Origin: Planctomycetota bacterium
Lineage (GTDB): Bacteria; Planctomycetota; JAJSAM01; JAJVHW01
Reading direction: 5' to 3'
NCBI GenBank assembly: GCA_021776825.1
Contig: JAJFFG010000064.1
Location: forward strand, 1 to 64,000
Length of the DNA stretch: 64,000 nucleotides
Shown here piece by piece: positions 33,722 to 42,360 of this stretch (positions are counted from its first letter, which is position 1; the number at the start of each line of letters is the position of its first letter). Under the pieces are notes generated by a model. It was given only the letters and a program-made list of their open reading frames with translations, ran no database searches and was not told the DNA's origin. Made by a program: the position numbers and the translations under genes.

Positions 33722-36700
33722 TCACTCGCGTGCGAGGGCGATGACGACGTCGTCGCGGCCGGCTTCTGCGCGCAGCGTGGCCGTCCACGTTGTTCCGTCT
33801 GCGTGGGTCATCGTGGCGCGAACCGTCCAAGTTCCCTCGGGGAGTGGGTCGACGACGAAGCGTCCGTGCGCGTCGGTCTTGTCGATCACCTGTACCGCGC
33901 CGTCTCCGACCGAGATCTCGACTGAGCCCGTCGGCGTCGCGTCCTCGACGAGCACGCGTCCTGCGAGTGACGTGCCTGCGATGGCGGTCAGGGTCAACAC
34001 GCCACCGTCTGCGGCGACGCCGCGCGCGAGCACGCAATGGATCGAGTCGTAGGCGAACACGTCGTACGTGGCGCCCGCGGTCAGATGTCCGACCATGGGC
34101 CGGCCCATGGTGTACGTCTCGAATGAACGCACCTTCCCCGAGTTCGTGTCAGCGACGCGGAAGTCGACCGGGCCACCGTGCGGCAGGCTCGGCCAGTCGC
34201 CCTGCATGTCGAGGCGGAAGTGCGGTCCGGGCGCGGCGTCGAGGGTGATCGCTCCACGGCGCACGTCCACCGTCTGGAAGGCGACGCCGTCGGGGTCCTC
34301 GCCCTCGTAGATCAGCGCGACGTCGATCTCCGGGGACGCGAGTTTCGGGAGGACGACGCCGCCCTGGTCCGGCAACCCGCGCGTCCTCCAGCGACGGCTC
34401 GAGTCGCGCCACGCGACACGAGCCTGCCACGAGCGCGGGCCCTGGAAGTTGATCTGAGCGTCCCAACCCTCCGCCAGCAGCACCGCGTCCTCGCTTGCGA
34501 TCCACCCTTCAAGGCGCGTCATGCGGACGCCGCCGCCCGTCTTGCGCGGATCCAGGATCAGCGTGTAGGGCTCGCCGAGGATCAGCTCCTGAATTGCGCA
34601 CATGCCGTGTTCGTCGGTGTTGTCTCGGTAGCCGACCGACTGCCCGTCCGCGGACGCGACCTGGACGTGGACACCCGGAGCGGGCGAGCCGTCTGGGCGG
34701 CGGATTGGTACGTGGAGGGGGCGGCCCTTGGGACCGAGTACCAGGTCCTTGTCTCCCCCGCGGACGGCGACCCAGGGGACGCCATTGGCGAGCAGTCGCC
34801 AGGGGCCCGGCGCCACTCGCTCGAGTCGGAACCGGCCGTGTTCGTCGGTGTAGACGAAGATCAACGGGTCCGAGTTCGACAGGCCGTAGCGCTCGTCGCG
34901 CATGGCGAGACCGACCTCGATGCCTGCGCGCGGCAGGCCGTCGGCATCCACGACGCGGCCGGAGACCTCCGCGGCTCCGAACGCCTGGATCGTCGTCGCG
35001 TCGGGCGAGAGCGTGCCCGTCGGACCGCGGCCGACGGCGAGCGGAGCGCCGGTTGCATCCATCGCCTCCACGAGCGAGACGCGCGCCTCCGCCGCGGCCG
35101 TCGGGATGTTGAACTCGACGACGCCGTCGACGATCAGCGCTCGGTGATGCCACCACGGGTTGCGCGTCGTCACGAGGAGCTTGCCGGTCGGGATCGGGAC
35201 TCCCGCAGCGTCGAGCACCTGGACCTGACGCTTGGTCGTCTCGGCTAAGGCACCCGGTCCGCGCGCGAGTGTGACGACGACGCTCTCGGCGTCGGCGGCG
35301 ACGTCGTCCGCGCCGACCCACATGCCGCCTCCGCGCCGGGCGGTCGCCGAGACGACGAGCGCTCCGTCGGGCACCGGCCGAATCTCGAACGTGCCGTCGT
35401 CCGCGACCGGCGCGTCGCGCACCGCATCCCAGTCGTTGCCAGCCGGCCGCACATTCACAAGGACGCGCGTCGGCGGGAGGTCCTCGGGTGGCCACTCGAT
35501 CTGTCCCGTGAGCGTGCGGCCCCGCTCGAGCTGGACCTCGATCGTGGACGTGACACCGCGCTGCACGACGACCTCGCGCGACGCACGGACATGTCCGTCG
35601 GCGCTGATGTAGACGGCGACCTTCGCCGGCGGAACCGGGTGACGGGGCGACCACCCGTCCGCGCCCGTGCGCACCTCGCCGTGGCTGTACCTGACGTGGA
35701 AGCCGGTGGGCTGGTCGACGGAGACGCGAGCGCCCTCGATCGGCTCGCCATCGGGGTCCGTCGCGTGCACGCGGACGTACCCTGCAGCACCCAGCTCGAT
35801 CCGGGCCGACTCGCCGCCGGCGACAGCACCGGACCGTCCGCTGACGAAGTCCGGATGTGTCGCCTCTAGCCAGGTCTCGGTGCCGGCCTCGAGCTCACGC
35901 AGTTCAAACGCGCCGTCGGCGTCGGAGGTGACTGTGCCGAGCCTCTCGAACAGCCCGTTCCAGTCGGAGCCATCGACTCGGACCGTGGCTCCCGCGACCG
36001 CGTTCCCGTCAGGATCGACGACCGTCCCGATGAGGGGCGCGCTCTCCTCCATGACGATGTCGCGCGTCCGCTCCACTGCCGGTTCCACGGCCAGCGCGAC
36101 GAGGCTGACGCGTCCGTAGCTACTCATCGTCGCGGCGCCCCGCGTGACCAGACCGGGGGCGAGCGCGAATACGTCCCAACGACCCGTTGCGAGCCCGATG
36201 AGCGCGTACCGCCCCTGATCATCTGCGGTGGTCGCGACCCGACGGTCTTCCTCACGCGGCCGTTCCTGGAAGCCGAACACGCGGGCTCCCGGAACCGGCG
36301 CTCCTGTGTCGGCGCGGATCACACGGCCCCGCACGCTCGCGGCGCGCACGAGTGGGATGACGATCCGGCCAGGTCCAGCGGGAACCTCCGCGGCTCGGCC
36401 CAGGTAGCTCGTCGCGCTTGCTTGCACGGTGCGGTCGTGGGACTCGATCGAGAGCTGCGCCGAACCGTCGTCGGCGACCTCCACGGCCTCGACGATGGGG
36501 CCCGCCATCGTGATGCGGACGAACTCGAGTTCTGCCTCCGCGATCGCGGCACCGCCGTCCGCCGCAACGATGCGCACCTCGACTCCGCCCGGGACGGCGG
36601 GCTCCTCGATCGGCTCCTCGACTGGCCGTCGATCACGCACGGTTGGGTCCGCGTCGTGTGTCGTCCCTGGGACCCTCGGCGGAGGGGCGCTCGCAGTGTC

Positions 36701-36781
36701 ACGGAACGCCAGCCAGAGCCCAGCGCCGATGAGACCGGCAACGCCGATCAGAATTCCAAGTCGCCTCAACGTCGCCTCCAC
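33722..36781 (-). CDS. Giant membrane-anchored protein of carboxypeptidase-regulatory-like repeats
   Basis: About 1,019 residues. An N-terminal anchor (LGILIGVAGLIGAGLWLAF) and Pro-rich linker are followed by at least eight beta-sandwich modules, each beginning with a phrase such as VRGRVIRADTGAPVPGARV, LIGTVVDPDGNAVAGATVRV, VRVHATDPDGEPIEGARVSV or VSGRVVDADGLPRAGIEVGL and ending in DADGAFELRELEAG-type strands. The GTG at 36781 has no good site in front, whereas a TTG four codons later follows GGAGG, so the start may be 36769. Located outside the membrane. It may be a structural or sensory envelope protein; no catalytic domain was found. Confidence 0.85.
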   Translation of the reverse strand: MEATLRRLGILIGVAGLIGAGLWLAFRDTASAPPPRVPGTTHDADPTVRDRRPVEEPIEEPAVPGGVEVRIVAADGGAAIAEAELEFVRITMAGPIVEAVEVADDGSAQLSIESHDRTVQASATSYLGRAAEVPAGPGRIVIPLVRAASVRGRVIRADTGAPVPGARVFGFQERPREEDRRVATTADDQGRYALIGLATGRWDVFALAPGLVTRGAATMSSYGRVSLVALAVEPAVERTRDIVMEESAPLIGTVVDPDGNAVAGATVRVDGSDWNGLFERLGTVTSDADGAFELRELEAGTETWLEATHPDFVSGRSGAVAGGESARIELGAAGYVRVHATDPDGEPIEGARVSVDQPTGFHVRYSHGEVRTGADGWSPRHPVPPAKVAVYISADGHVRASREVVVQRGVTSTIEVQLERGRTLTGQIEWPPEDLPPTRVLVNVRPAGNDWDAVRDAPVADDGTFEIRPVPDGALVVSATARRGGGMWVGADDVAADAESVVVTLARGPGALAETTKRQVQVLDAAGVPIPTGKLLVTTRNPWWHHRALIVDGVVEFNIPTAAAEARVSLVEAMDATGAPLAVGRGPTGTLSPDATTIQAFGAAEVSGRVVDADGLPRAGIEVGLAMRDERYGLSNSDPLIFVYTDEHGRFRLERVAPGPWRLLANGVPWVAVRGGDKDLVLGPKGRPLHVPIRRPDGSPAPGVHVQVASADGQSVGYRDNTDEHGMCAIQELILGEPYTLILDPRKTGGGVRMTRLEGWIASEDAVLLAEGWDAQINFQGPRSWQARVAWRDSSRRWRTRGLPDQGGVVLPKLASPEIDVALIYEGEDPDGVAFQTVDVRRGAITLDAAPGPHFRLDMQGDWPSLPHGGPVDFRVADTNSGKVRSFETYTMGRPMVGHLTAGATYDVFAYDSIHCVLARGVAADGGVLTLTAIAGTSLAGRVLVEDATPTGSVEISVGDGAVQVIDKTDAHGRFVVDPLPEGTWTVRATMTHADGTTWTATLRAEAGRDDVVIALARE

Positions 36782-36811
36782 CGCGCGTCAGTCAGGCTAG
36801 CCCTCTTTTCG

Positions 36812-36881
36812 CAGGAGGGCGTCGCGAGAATGCGGCGACTCCGGTGCCCCCGTCCGTCCGTCCGGCGTGGCGTCCTCGTGA
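36812..36881. repeat. Dispersed inverted repeat copy B
   Basis: Arms near 36812-36826 (containing AGGGCGTCGCG) and 36864-36881 (GGCGTGGCGTCCTCGTGA) match both arms of the element at 52447-52543; the right arm is identical over 18 bases. It lies between the start of the giant beta-domain gene and the stop of the NTF2-like lipoprotein gene, i.e. in the 142-base gap. Confidence 0.55.
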
Positions 36882-36923
36882 GAGATGGGGTTCGCACGGT
36901 CCGCGCTGCTTCGGCACGGGGGG

Positions 36924-37415
36924 TCACTCCGCCGGGTCGTCGTCCTCGACCACGATCTTCGTGCTGTGGCTGGACATGACCTTCCACCCGCCGTCGGTGC
37001 GCGTGTATGCGAATGTCACGCGCACTCCCGAGTCCTCGGGGTTCTTGCGAGAGCGGAAGTTGACGATCGCGCTGTCGCGGTACGTTCGCACGATCAGTTC
37101 GTCCACCAGCGGGTCGTGCGCCGGCGTGGGGAGGACGTTCGGGAGGATCGCCTCGCGATCGTAGATCTGCCCGTTGCGCGACCAGGTGAAGACGAAGTCG
37201 TCGACGAAGACGTCGGCGTAGTCCCGCTTGTCTCCTTCGCGAATGGAGCGATTGAACTGCTCGATCTTGGCGACGAGCGCGTCGCGGTCGCTGGTCGTCG
37301 ACCGCTGGTTCACGGGCTGGCTCGTCGGCTGGTTCTTCGGCTGGCTCGCGGGCGTAGCCGGCGTCGCGCACGAAGCGAGTGCACACAGGAGTGACAGGAA
37401 CACGAGACGCCGCAT
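36924..37415 (-). CDS. NTF2-like (SnoaL/DUF4440-type) lipoprotein
   Basis: A 163-residue lipoprotein: FLSLLCALASC gives a lipobox with Cys at about 16, followed by a Thr/Gln/Pro linker. The C-terminal domain has the NTF2-like layout: IEQFNRSIREGDKRDYADVF as the first long helix, DDFVFTWSRNGQIYDREAIL, then strands ending with TRTDGGWKVMSSHSTKIV, close to DUF4440/SnoaL-like ketosteroid-isomerase folds. GGAGG precedes the ATG. It probably binds a small hydrophobic ligand at the envelope. Family fold confident, role unknown. Confidence 0.83.
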   Translation of the reverse strand: MRRLVFLSLLCALASCATPATPASQPKNQPTSQPVNQRSTTSDRDALVAKIEQFNRSIREGDKRDYADVFVDDFVFTWSRNGQIYDREAILPNVLPTPAHDPLVDELIVRTYRDSAIVNFRSRKNPEDSGVRVTFAYTRTDGGWKVMSSHSTKIVVEDDDPAE

Positions 37416-37562
37416 GGCAGATCCTCCACCCGCGCCCGATTGCGCGCGGCCGATGAGGGTACGGCAATCCCCTGGCGGTTCCTCGGCGACCCGGACCGCA
37501 GTGGGCGCTCTGGTCGTCGTCGGTCCGCGCTACGCTCGTCGGGATCGGAGGAGATCAACCGC

Positions 37563-38048
37563 ATGTACACGTCCGCCGCACTCATCGATCTGCACGAGCG
37601 CACGCACCGGAGCCTCGTCGGAATGCTCGACCACTGCGCGGGTTTCTCCGACGAGGAACTGAGCCGGGAACTGGAGGGGTTCGGCTACGCGTCGATCCCG
37701 CTCCAACTGGGTCACGTGATCGGTGCGGAGCAGTACTGGATCGGCGTGCTCAACGGCCAGATGCTGGTCGACGAGGACCCGGCGGACGTCGCCTCGATCG
37801 ATGCGCTGCGCGCGTTTCGGGAGCGGGTCATCGCCGTGACCGGCGACTACCTGCGCGCTGCGTCGGACGCGGAACTCTCGACCGCCCGCACGTTCACGAC
37901 GTGGGGCGACCGCCAGGCCGATCTCGTGCCGGCGCACGTCGTGCTGCGAACGCAGACGCACATCTACCAGCACAACGGGCAGGTCGCCGCGATGTCACGG
38001 CTGCTCGGCCGCCCGATCCCGGCTGGACTCGACTTCCCGATGCGGTGA
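37563..38048 (+). CDS. DinB-family metal-binding protein
   Basis: A 161-residue four-helix DinB/YfiT-like protein. The expected metal ligands appear as His in LQLGHVIGAEQYWIGVLNG and two His in RTQTHIYQHNGQVAAMSRL; these histidines normally hold Zn or Ni. Members act as thiol-S-transferases (bacillithiol or mycothiol) or are of unknown function. The ATG at 37563 follows GGAGGAG; sequence upstream in the same frame has no family likeness. Single gene, convergent with the HEAT gene. Confidence 0.85.
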   Translation: MYTSAALIDLHERTHRSLVGMLDHCAGFSDEELSRELEGFGYASIPLQLGHVIGAEQYWIGVLNGQMLVDEDPADVASIDALRAFRERVIAVTGDYLRAASDAELSTARTFTTWGDRQADLVPAHVVLRTQTHIYQHNGQVAAMSRLLGRPIPAGLDFPMR

Positions 38049-38058
38049 CGCGCGGCGG

Positions 38059-39723
38059 CTACTCGCGCTCGATCGCGCGGATGGCCTGACGTCCGGCGGT
38101 GCGCAGCGCGAAGTCGCGCTCCGTGGCGAGGCTCCGCAGCGCCGGCAGCGCGCTCTGGGCGACGGTGCCTAGCACTCCGAGCGTGCTCGCGGCTTCCCGT
38201 CGCACGCGGAGCTCGTCGACATGCAACGCCGCCGTCAGTGCGGGGACGCTCCACGCTGCGCAGCGCGGGACGTCTCGGAGCACCTGTGCGGCAAGGCGTT
38301 GGCGCTGCGGGCCGGCAGCGCCCTCGAGCGCTCGCGTGAGGGTCCCCCGTGCGACGACGTCGTCCTGGTCGGAGATCCGCAGGAGCGCCGCGGCAGCCGG
38401 GACGGCGAGGATGCCCCCCGTGGTGTCCACTCGCTCCAGCAACGCCGGACGCGCCGCGACGGCGCGCGGGCCCAGTGCGCCGAGATACCGCGCGGCCGCT
38501 TGCTGCGTCATCGCGTCGTCGAGTGCCGTGACAAGGGCGCCGACCCGTTCCGCCTCGCCCTCGTCGATGGCGCACAACGCATACGCGGAAGACACAGCGA
38601 GCATGCCCGTGCCGTCGGCGAGCTTGGTCAGTTCCGGGACGGCACCGGCGGCGACGCCCCCGAGGTCGCCGAGCGTACGGGCGACCTCGCTCCGCTCGAG
38701 CTTGTTGGTCGCTGCTAGGAGCTGTGCGCGGAGCGCGTCGATCAATGGCGCCGCGTCGTCGCCCAGCGAGCGCGTGGCGGTCAGCGCCGCGAAGCGAGTG
38801 ATCACCTCCTTGTCGCCGAGCGTCGCGCGGAGGACCGGGACTGCGCGTGCATCGAGTTGTCCGAGGGACTGCAGCGTGCCGATCGCCGCCGCGCGCACCC
38901 AGCCGTGGTCGTCGCCGGCCGACCAGAGGAGAACCGGTACGAGTCGTTCGGCACTCCCCGGGTACGCCGCCAGTGACTTCAAGGCGGCGCTACGGATCGA
39001 CCACTGTCCGTCACCGACCTGCAGCAGGATGCGCTCCAGCGGCACGGCGGGATCCGGTCCGCTGCTCGCGATGATCGCGAGAGCCCGATCGCGCACCAGG
39101 GGGCTGGGATCGTCGAGGCACTCGCCGGCGATCGTGACGCCCTCTGGCACGTCGAGCGTGAACACGGCGTTCATCACCCACTGACGCACCCCGGCATCCT
39201 CGCTGTCGAGGGCGGCGCGGAGCGCGGGCATGACCTCGTCTGCGTCGTCGGGACCGAGCCAGGCGAGGGCGCCCGCGGCACCGGTCCGGACCTGCGTGTC
39301 CTCGTCGTCCAGCGCGCCGAGGATCGTCGTCAGGGCGCCACGCATCGCCGGGCCCACGCTCGCCAGGCCCTTCGCCGCCGCGATGCGCACGTCGACGCGC
39401 TCGTCGCGTAGCGCGAGATCGAGGTCGGCGACGGACTCGGCCGAGCCGGAGACCACGTACGGGAGCGTCTTCGCCGCCGTCGTGCGGACGTAGTCGTCGC
39501 GATCACGGATCGCGACGGCAAGCGCCGGTGCGGCATCCGCCGCCTCGTCTCTCCGCTGCCACAGCGCGTAGACCGCCTTCTGGCGGATAGAGGTGTCGTC
39601 AGAACGCAGTGATGCGACGAGCTCTGGGATCGTCGGCTTCGCGTCCGCGCCGTCCTGCCCGTGCGCGACCAACGCGGTCACGGCGATGCCGACCAACGCT
39701 GCTGTCAGGATCCGCCGTCGCAT
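38059..39723 (-). CDS. Secreted HEAT-repeat protein
   Basis: A 554-residue exported solenoid. GGGAGG precedes the ATG, and the signal peptide is ILTAALVGIAVTALVAHG. The remainder is a regular run of about 13 HEAT/PBS-lyase-like repeats with the signature VRxxAAxxL: DDYVRTTAAKTLPYVVSG, VDVRIAAAKGLASVGPA, LRVRREAASTLGVLG. No additional domain is visible. It is the third pure or mixed HEAT secretory protein in this window. It probably serves as a periplasmic scaffold; the partner is not known. Confidence 0.86.
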   Translation of the reverse strand: MRRRILTAALVGIAVTALVAHGQDGADAKPTIPELVASLRSDDTSIRQKAVYALWQRRDEAADAAPALAVAIRDRDDYVRTTAAKTLPYVVSGSAESVADLDLALRDERVDVRIAAAKGLASVGPAMRGALTTILGALDDEDTQVRTGAAGALAWLGPDDADEVMPALRAALDSEDAGVRQWVMNAVFTLDVPEGVTIAGECLDDPSPLVRDRALAIIASSGPDPAVPLERILLQVGDGQWSIRSAALKSLAAYPGSAERLVPVLLWSAGDDHGWVRAAAIGTLQSLGQLDARAVPVLRATLGDKEVITRFAALTATRSLGDDAAPLIDALRAQLLAATNKLERSEVARTLGDLGGVAAGAVPELTKLADGTGMLAVSSAYALCAIDEGEAERVGALVTALDDAMTQQAAARYLGALGPRAVAARPALLERVDTTGGILAVPAAAALLRISDQDDVVARGTLTRALEGAAGPQRQRLAAQVLRDVPRCAAWSVPALTAALHVDELRVRREAASTLGVLGTVAQSALPALRSLATERDFALRTAGRQAIRAIERE

Positions 39724-39772
39724 CGAGACCTCCCATGGCGCGCGCCGTCGAACCTACCGCTACTCTGACGCG

Positions 39773-40654
39773 ATGCAACTCTCGGACTCCGACCTCGGCG
39801 CGTACCTGCGTCTCGTCCGACCGACCCTCTCGTCCGAGAAACAGCACGAGCGAGCGGAGGCGATGCGCGCCAAGGTGGTTGCGGGCGAGCGGGACCTGGC
39901 CGATCTGCGTGTCGTGCGTGGCTCGGACGGCGAGCTGACGGCGGCGATGCGACTGGCGCCGGCGGGTGAGGGTGTCGTTGTGGTGGTCGGGCCGTTCGGT
40001 GACGCGACCGAGGCCGCGACGCTGCTGCCCGAGGCCTTCGCACGAGCTCAGGAACTGAACACACGCGTCCTCATGACCCGCCCGACGGCGGATCGGCTGG
40101 TCCCTGCCTACCGATCCGCGCTGCTCGACCTGGGGTTCGTCGAGCGCGGTGAGCGCATCGAGTTCAAGACGTCGGTCGAGGCGCTGCCGCTCGACGACGG
40201 ATCGCCCCTCACGTGGAAGGGACTCTCGGACGTGGGGGAGGACTTCGCCGTGACCATGCTGGCCCGCGCGGCGGAGGGCGATCCGCACGGACTCAGCGAG
40301 GACGAGGACCCGCGTGACGCGCTGCGCTCGTATCTCTCCGACGCTGAGCTGACGTGCGATCCCGATTGCGTGCAGATCGGCTACGACGGCGACGACGCGG
40401 TCGCGTTCCTGTGTGCCCAGATCGCGCCGAGCGACGGGTGGTCGCGCATCACCTACATGGGCCTCGTCCCCGCGGCGCGCGGCCGAGGGCTGGGCATCTG
40501 GGTGCACCGCCGCGGGTTCCGGCTGATGCGAGACCTCGGTGGCAAGCTGTACCACGGCGGGACGGCCTCCTCGAACGCGGCCATGGTGCGTCTCTTCACG
40601 AAGCACGGCTGTGAAGAGATCGAGCGGATGATCGACTTCGAGTGGAACGCCTAG
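39773..40654 (+). CDS. GNAT-family N-acetyltransferase (two-domain)
   Basis: About 293 residues. The C-terminal GNAT domain is clear: ITYMGLVPAARGRGLGIWVH carries the acetyl-CoA loop, followed by GGTASSNAAMVRLFTKHGC. The N-terminal half looks like a second, degenerate acetyltransferase fold (VVVVVGPFGDATEAATLLPE). ATG at 39773 is used, giving a start close behind the divergent HEAT gene. Paired-GNAT proteins of this length often act on small molecules or peptides; the substrate is unknown. Confidence 0.83.
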   Translation: MQLSDSDLGAYLRLVRPTLSSEKQHERAEAMRAKVVAGERDLADLRVVRGSDGELTAAMRLAPAGEGVVVVVGPFGDATEAATLLPEAFARAQELNTRVLMTRPTADRLVPAYRSALLDLGFVERGERIEFKTSVEALPLDDGSPLTWKGLSDVGEDFAVTMLARAAEGDPHGLSEDEDPRDALRSYLSDAELTCDPDCVQIGYDGDDAVAFLCAQIAPSDGWSRITYMGLVPAARGRGLGIWVHRRGFRLMRDLGGKLYHGGTASSNAAMVRLFTKHGCEEIERMIDFEWNA

Positions 40655-40681
40655 CGGCGGCGCCGTCGTGAACGCTGCCGG

Positions 40682-41299
40682 CTACGCGGCTGGCTTCCGC
40701 AGGCACCACGTCGTCATGCAGCGCCGGTTCTGCACGTTCACGGTCTTGATCGGCTCGAGCAGTTCGCCGCCGAGGGCTTCGGTCGTCTGCAGCAGATCGT
40801 CGAGCGAGACGAGGAACCACTCGCGTCCGCCGTCCAGTCGGTAGCGACCTCCACCAAGGGCTTCGATGTGTGCCTCGATCCCGATGGTTGACGAGAGTCG
40901 CGCGAACAGCATCCCGCCCGGCGCGAGATGGCGCCACAGGCCGTCGACCATCGCCCGCCAGTGCGCGGCATCGCGTGCGAAGTGCAGAACGGCCAGACAG
41001 AGCACGACGTCGAACTGCGCGAGCGCCGCGTCCTCAATCGCGCCGGTGATGGCCCGCTCGTTCGGGATCGGATGACCCATGTCTGCGGCGTGGGCCGACG
41101 TGCGCTCGACCGCAGTGGCCGACTCGTCGAGAGCCCAGACCTCGTTCCCCGCACGGAGAAACAGGTCGAGGTTGCGACCACTCCCGCAGCCGACGTCGAG
41201 GACGCGCATCGACGGGGCGACGCGCCCCTTCATGAACTGATCGAGCAGGTAGACATCGGTCTTCCCGAGTGCGTCGATGAGCGGCTGGATGGGTGTCAT
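40682..41299 (-). CDS. SAM-dependent class I methyltransferase
   Basis: A 205-residue methyltransferase with motif I RVLDVGCGSGRNLDLFL at residues about 31-47, the acidic ribose-binding residue in EVWALDESATAVER, and motif post-I/II as FDVVLCLAVLHFA. The ATG at 41299 follows GAGG weakly. The substrate cannot be told; the fold is that of the UbiE/TehB-type group, where tellurite or toxin resistance enzymes also belong. It diverges from the DUF2310 gene, with 101 bases between starts. Confidence 0.9.
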   Translation of the reverse strand: MTPIQPLIDALGKTDVYLLDQFMKGRVAPSMRVLDVGCGSGRNLDLFLRAGNEVWALDESATAVERTSAHAADMGHPIPNERAITGAIEDAALAQFDVVLCLAVLHFARDAAHWRAMVDGLWRHLAPGGMLFARLSSTIGIEAHIEALGGGRYRLDGGREWFLVSLDDLLQTTEALGGELLEPIKTVNVQNRRCMTTWCLRKPAA

Positions 41300-41400
41300 G
41301 GGGTCCTCGCGGGGGAGCACGTAGCGTACGCTGGGCGCCGCGGTCGGCCATGACGCGTTCGAGGATGAAGGGCGCGGGCACCGCACTTGGGAGGGTTGCC

Positions 41401-42159
41401 GTGTTCGTGGTGCAGATCGACTTCACTCACGCGACGGGCGAGGTTGACTCGGACGCCGCCACCGATCTCGTGAACGTGTGGTGGAAGAACGGTCAGTTCG
41501 CCGCTTTCCCGGATCCGATGGCGCGAGTCGACTCGGGCATCCGCGTCACGGGACTCGTCTACGAGCCGGATGCGCTCGACGCCAAGCATGCCAATGGCTG
41601 GGTTCGACGTGAGACGGAGGTACTGCGCGACGCGGGCGTGGAGATCCGAACGAGCCTCGTGGGGCCGGACGTCGCCGGTGACACGGCGTGCGACTGCGCA
41701 GGGGTGACCGAGTACATCCTGTTCACGACGTATCTCGCCGTCGGCTCGCCGCTCCGCTGCGGCGCGTGCTTTGGCGAGGTGCCGCTGTATCGAGTCCCAC
41801 GCGGGCCGAGCGACGAGCACCTTGATCTCCTCCAGTGGATGGCGGACTACCAAGCCTGCGACACGCTGCAGATGCACTGCACCGTCGGAGAACGCTTCGG
41901 CGAACGTCAGCTCCGCGAGTGGGACAGTGCGCTGAGCCGGCTCGCCCGCGAACTCGCGGCTGACATCGTCGAGCGCACCGGCGTGCCTGTGTTCACGTAC
42001 CTCCATCGCATGCACGGCCGCTCGCTGGCCGCGGAGCGTCGTCGACCATGCCCGGGATGCGGCGCCGCGTGGTTGCTCGACGAACAACTCCACGGGCGAT
42101 TCGACCAGCGCTGCGAGGCGTGTCATCTGCTCGGCAACCTAGCCGCCGACGTGACCTGA
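41401..42159 (+). CDS. DUF2310 zinc-ribbon protein
   Basis: A 252-residue protein. It matches the DUF2310 family over its length: EYILFTTYLAVGSPLRCGAC, FGEVPLYRVPRG, WMADYQACDTLQMHCTVGER and a C-terminal zinc ribbon with two Cys pairs (RPCPGCGAAWLLDEQLHGRF, then CEACHLL). The start is GTG 41401, well placed behind GGGAGGG; in-frame ATGs further upstream have no such site. The family is described as possibly nucleic-acid binding; its function has not been established. Confidence 0.9.
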   Translation: MFVVQIDFTHATGEVDSDAATDLVNVWWKNGQFAAFPDPMARVDSGIRVTGLVYEPDALDAKHANGWVRRETEVLRDAGVEIRTSLVGPDVAGDTACDCAGVTEYILFTTYLAVGSPLRCGACFGEVPLYRVPRGPSDEHLDLLQWMADYQACDTLQMHCTVGERFGERQLREWDSALSRLARELAADIVERTGVPVFTYLHRMHGRSLAAERRRPCPGCGAAWLLDEQLHGRFDQRCEACHLLGNLAADVT

Positions 42160-42170
42160 GCCGCGGCGCG

Positions 42171-42320
42171 TCAGATGCGCCGGAGCAGATCCTCCCAGCC
42201 CTCGTACTCGTTCTTCCAGTCGCCGTAGCACCCGGTCAGGCCGCACGCGATGCACCGGCAGCCGATGTACTGCCAGCGGACGTCGTCGCTGTCCGCGTAG
42301 AGCGCCTCACGCTCGTACCA
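42171..42320 (-). CDS. Small cysteine-rich protein fragment, start unresolved
   Basis: A conserved-looking 49-codon stretch that includes IGCRCIACGLTGCYGDWKNE (four Cys in a CxCxxC...C arrangement) and ends WEDLLRRI before a TGA at 42171. The aromatic-rich sequence and Cys spacing look selected, suggesting a tiny metal-binding protein. No ATG, GTG or TTG occurs in frame between the upstream gene stop (42361) and this stretch, so either a non-standard start is used or the true N-terminus has been lost or shifted. It lies immediately downstream of the beta-domain giant on the same strand. Confidence 0.5.
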   Translation of the reverse strand, partial: WYEREALYADSDDVRWQYIGCRCIACGLTGCYGDWKNEYEGWEDLLRRI

Positions 42321-42360
42321 CCTGCGGCGCGACCTCGAGCGCTGACGGCGCGCGCCACCA

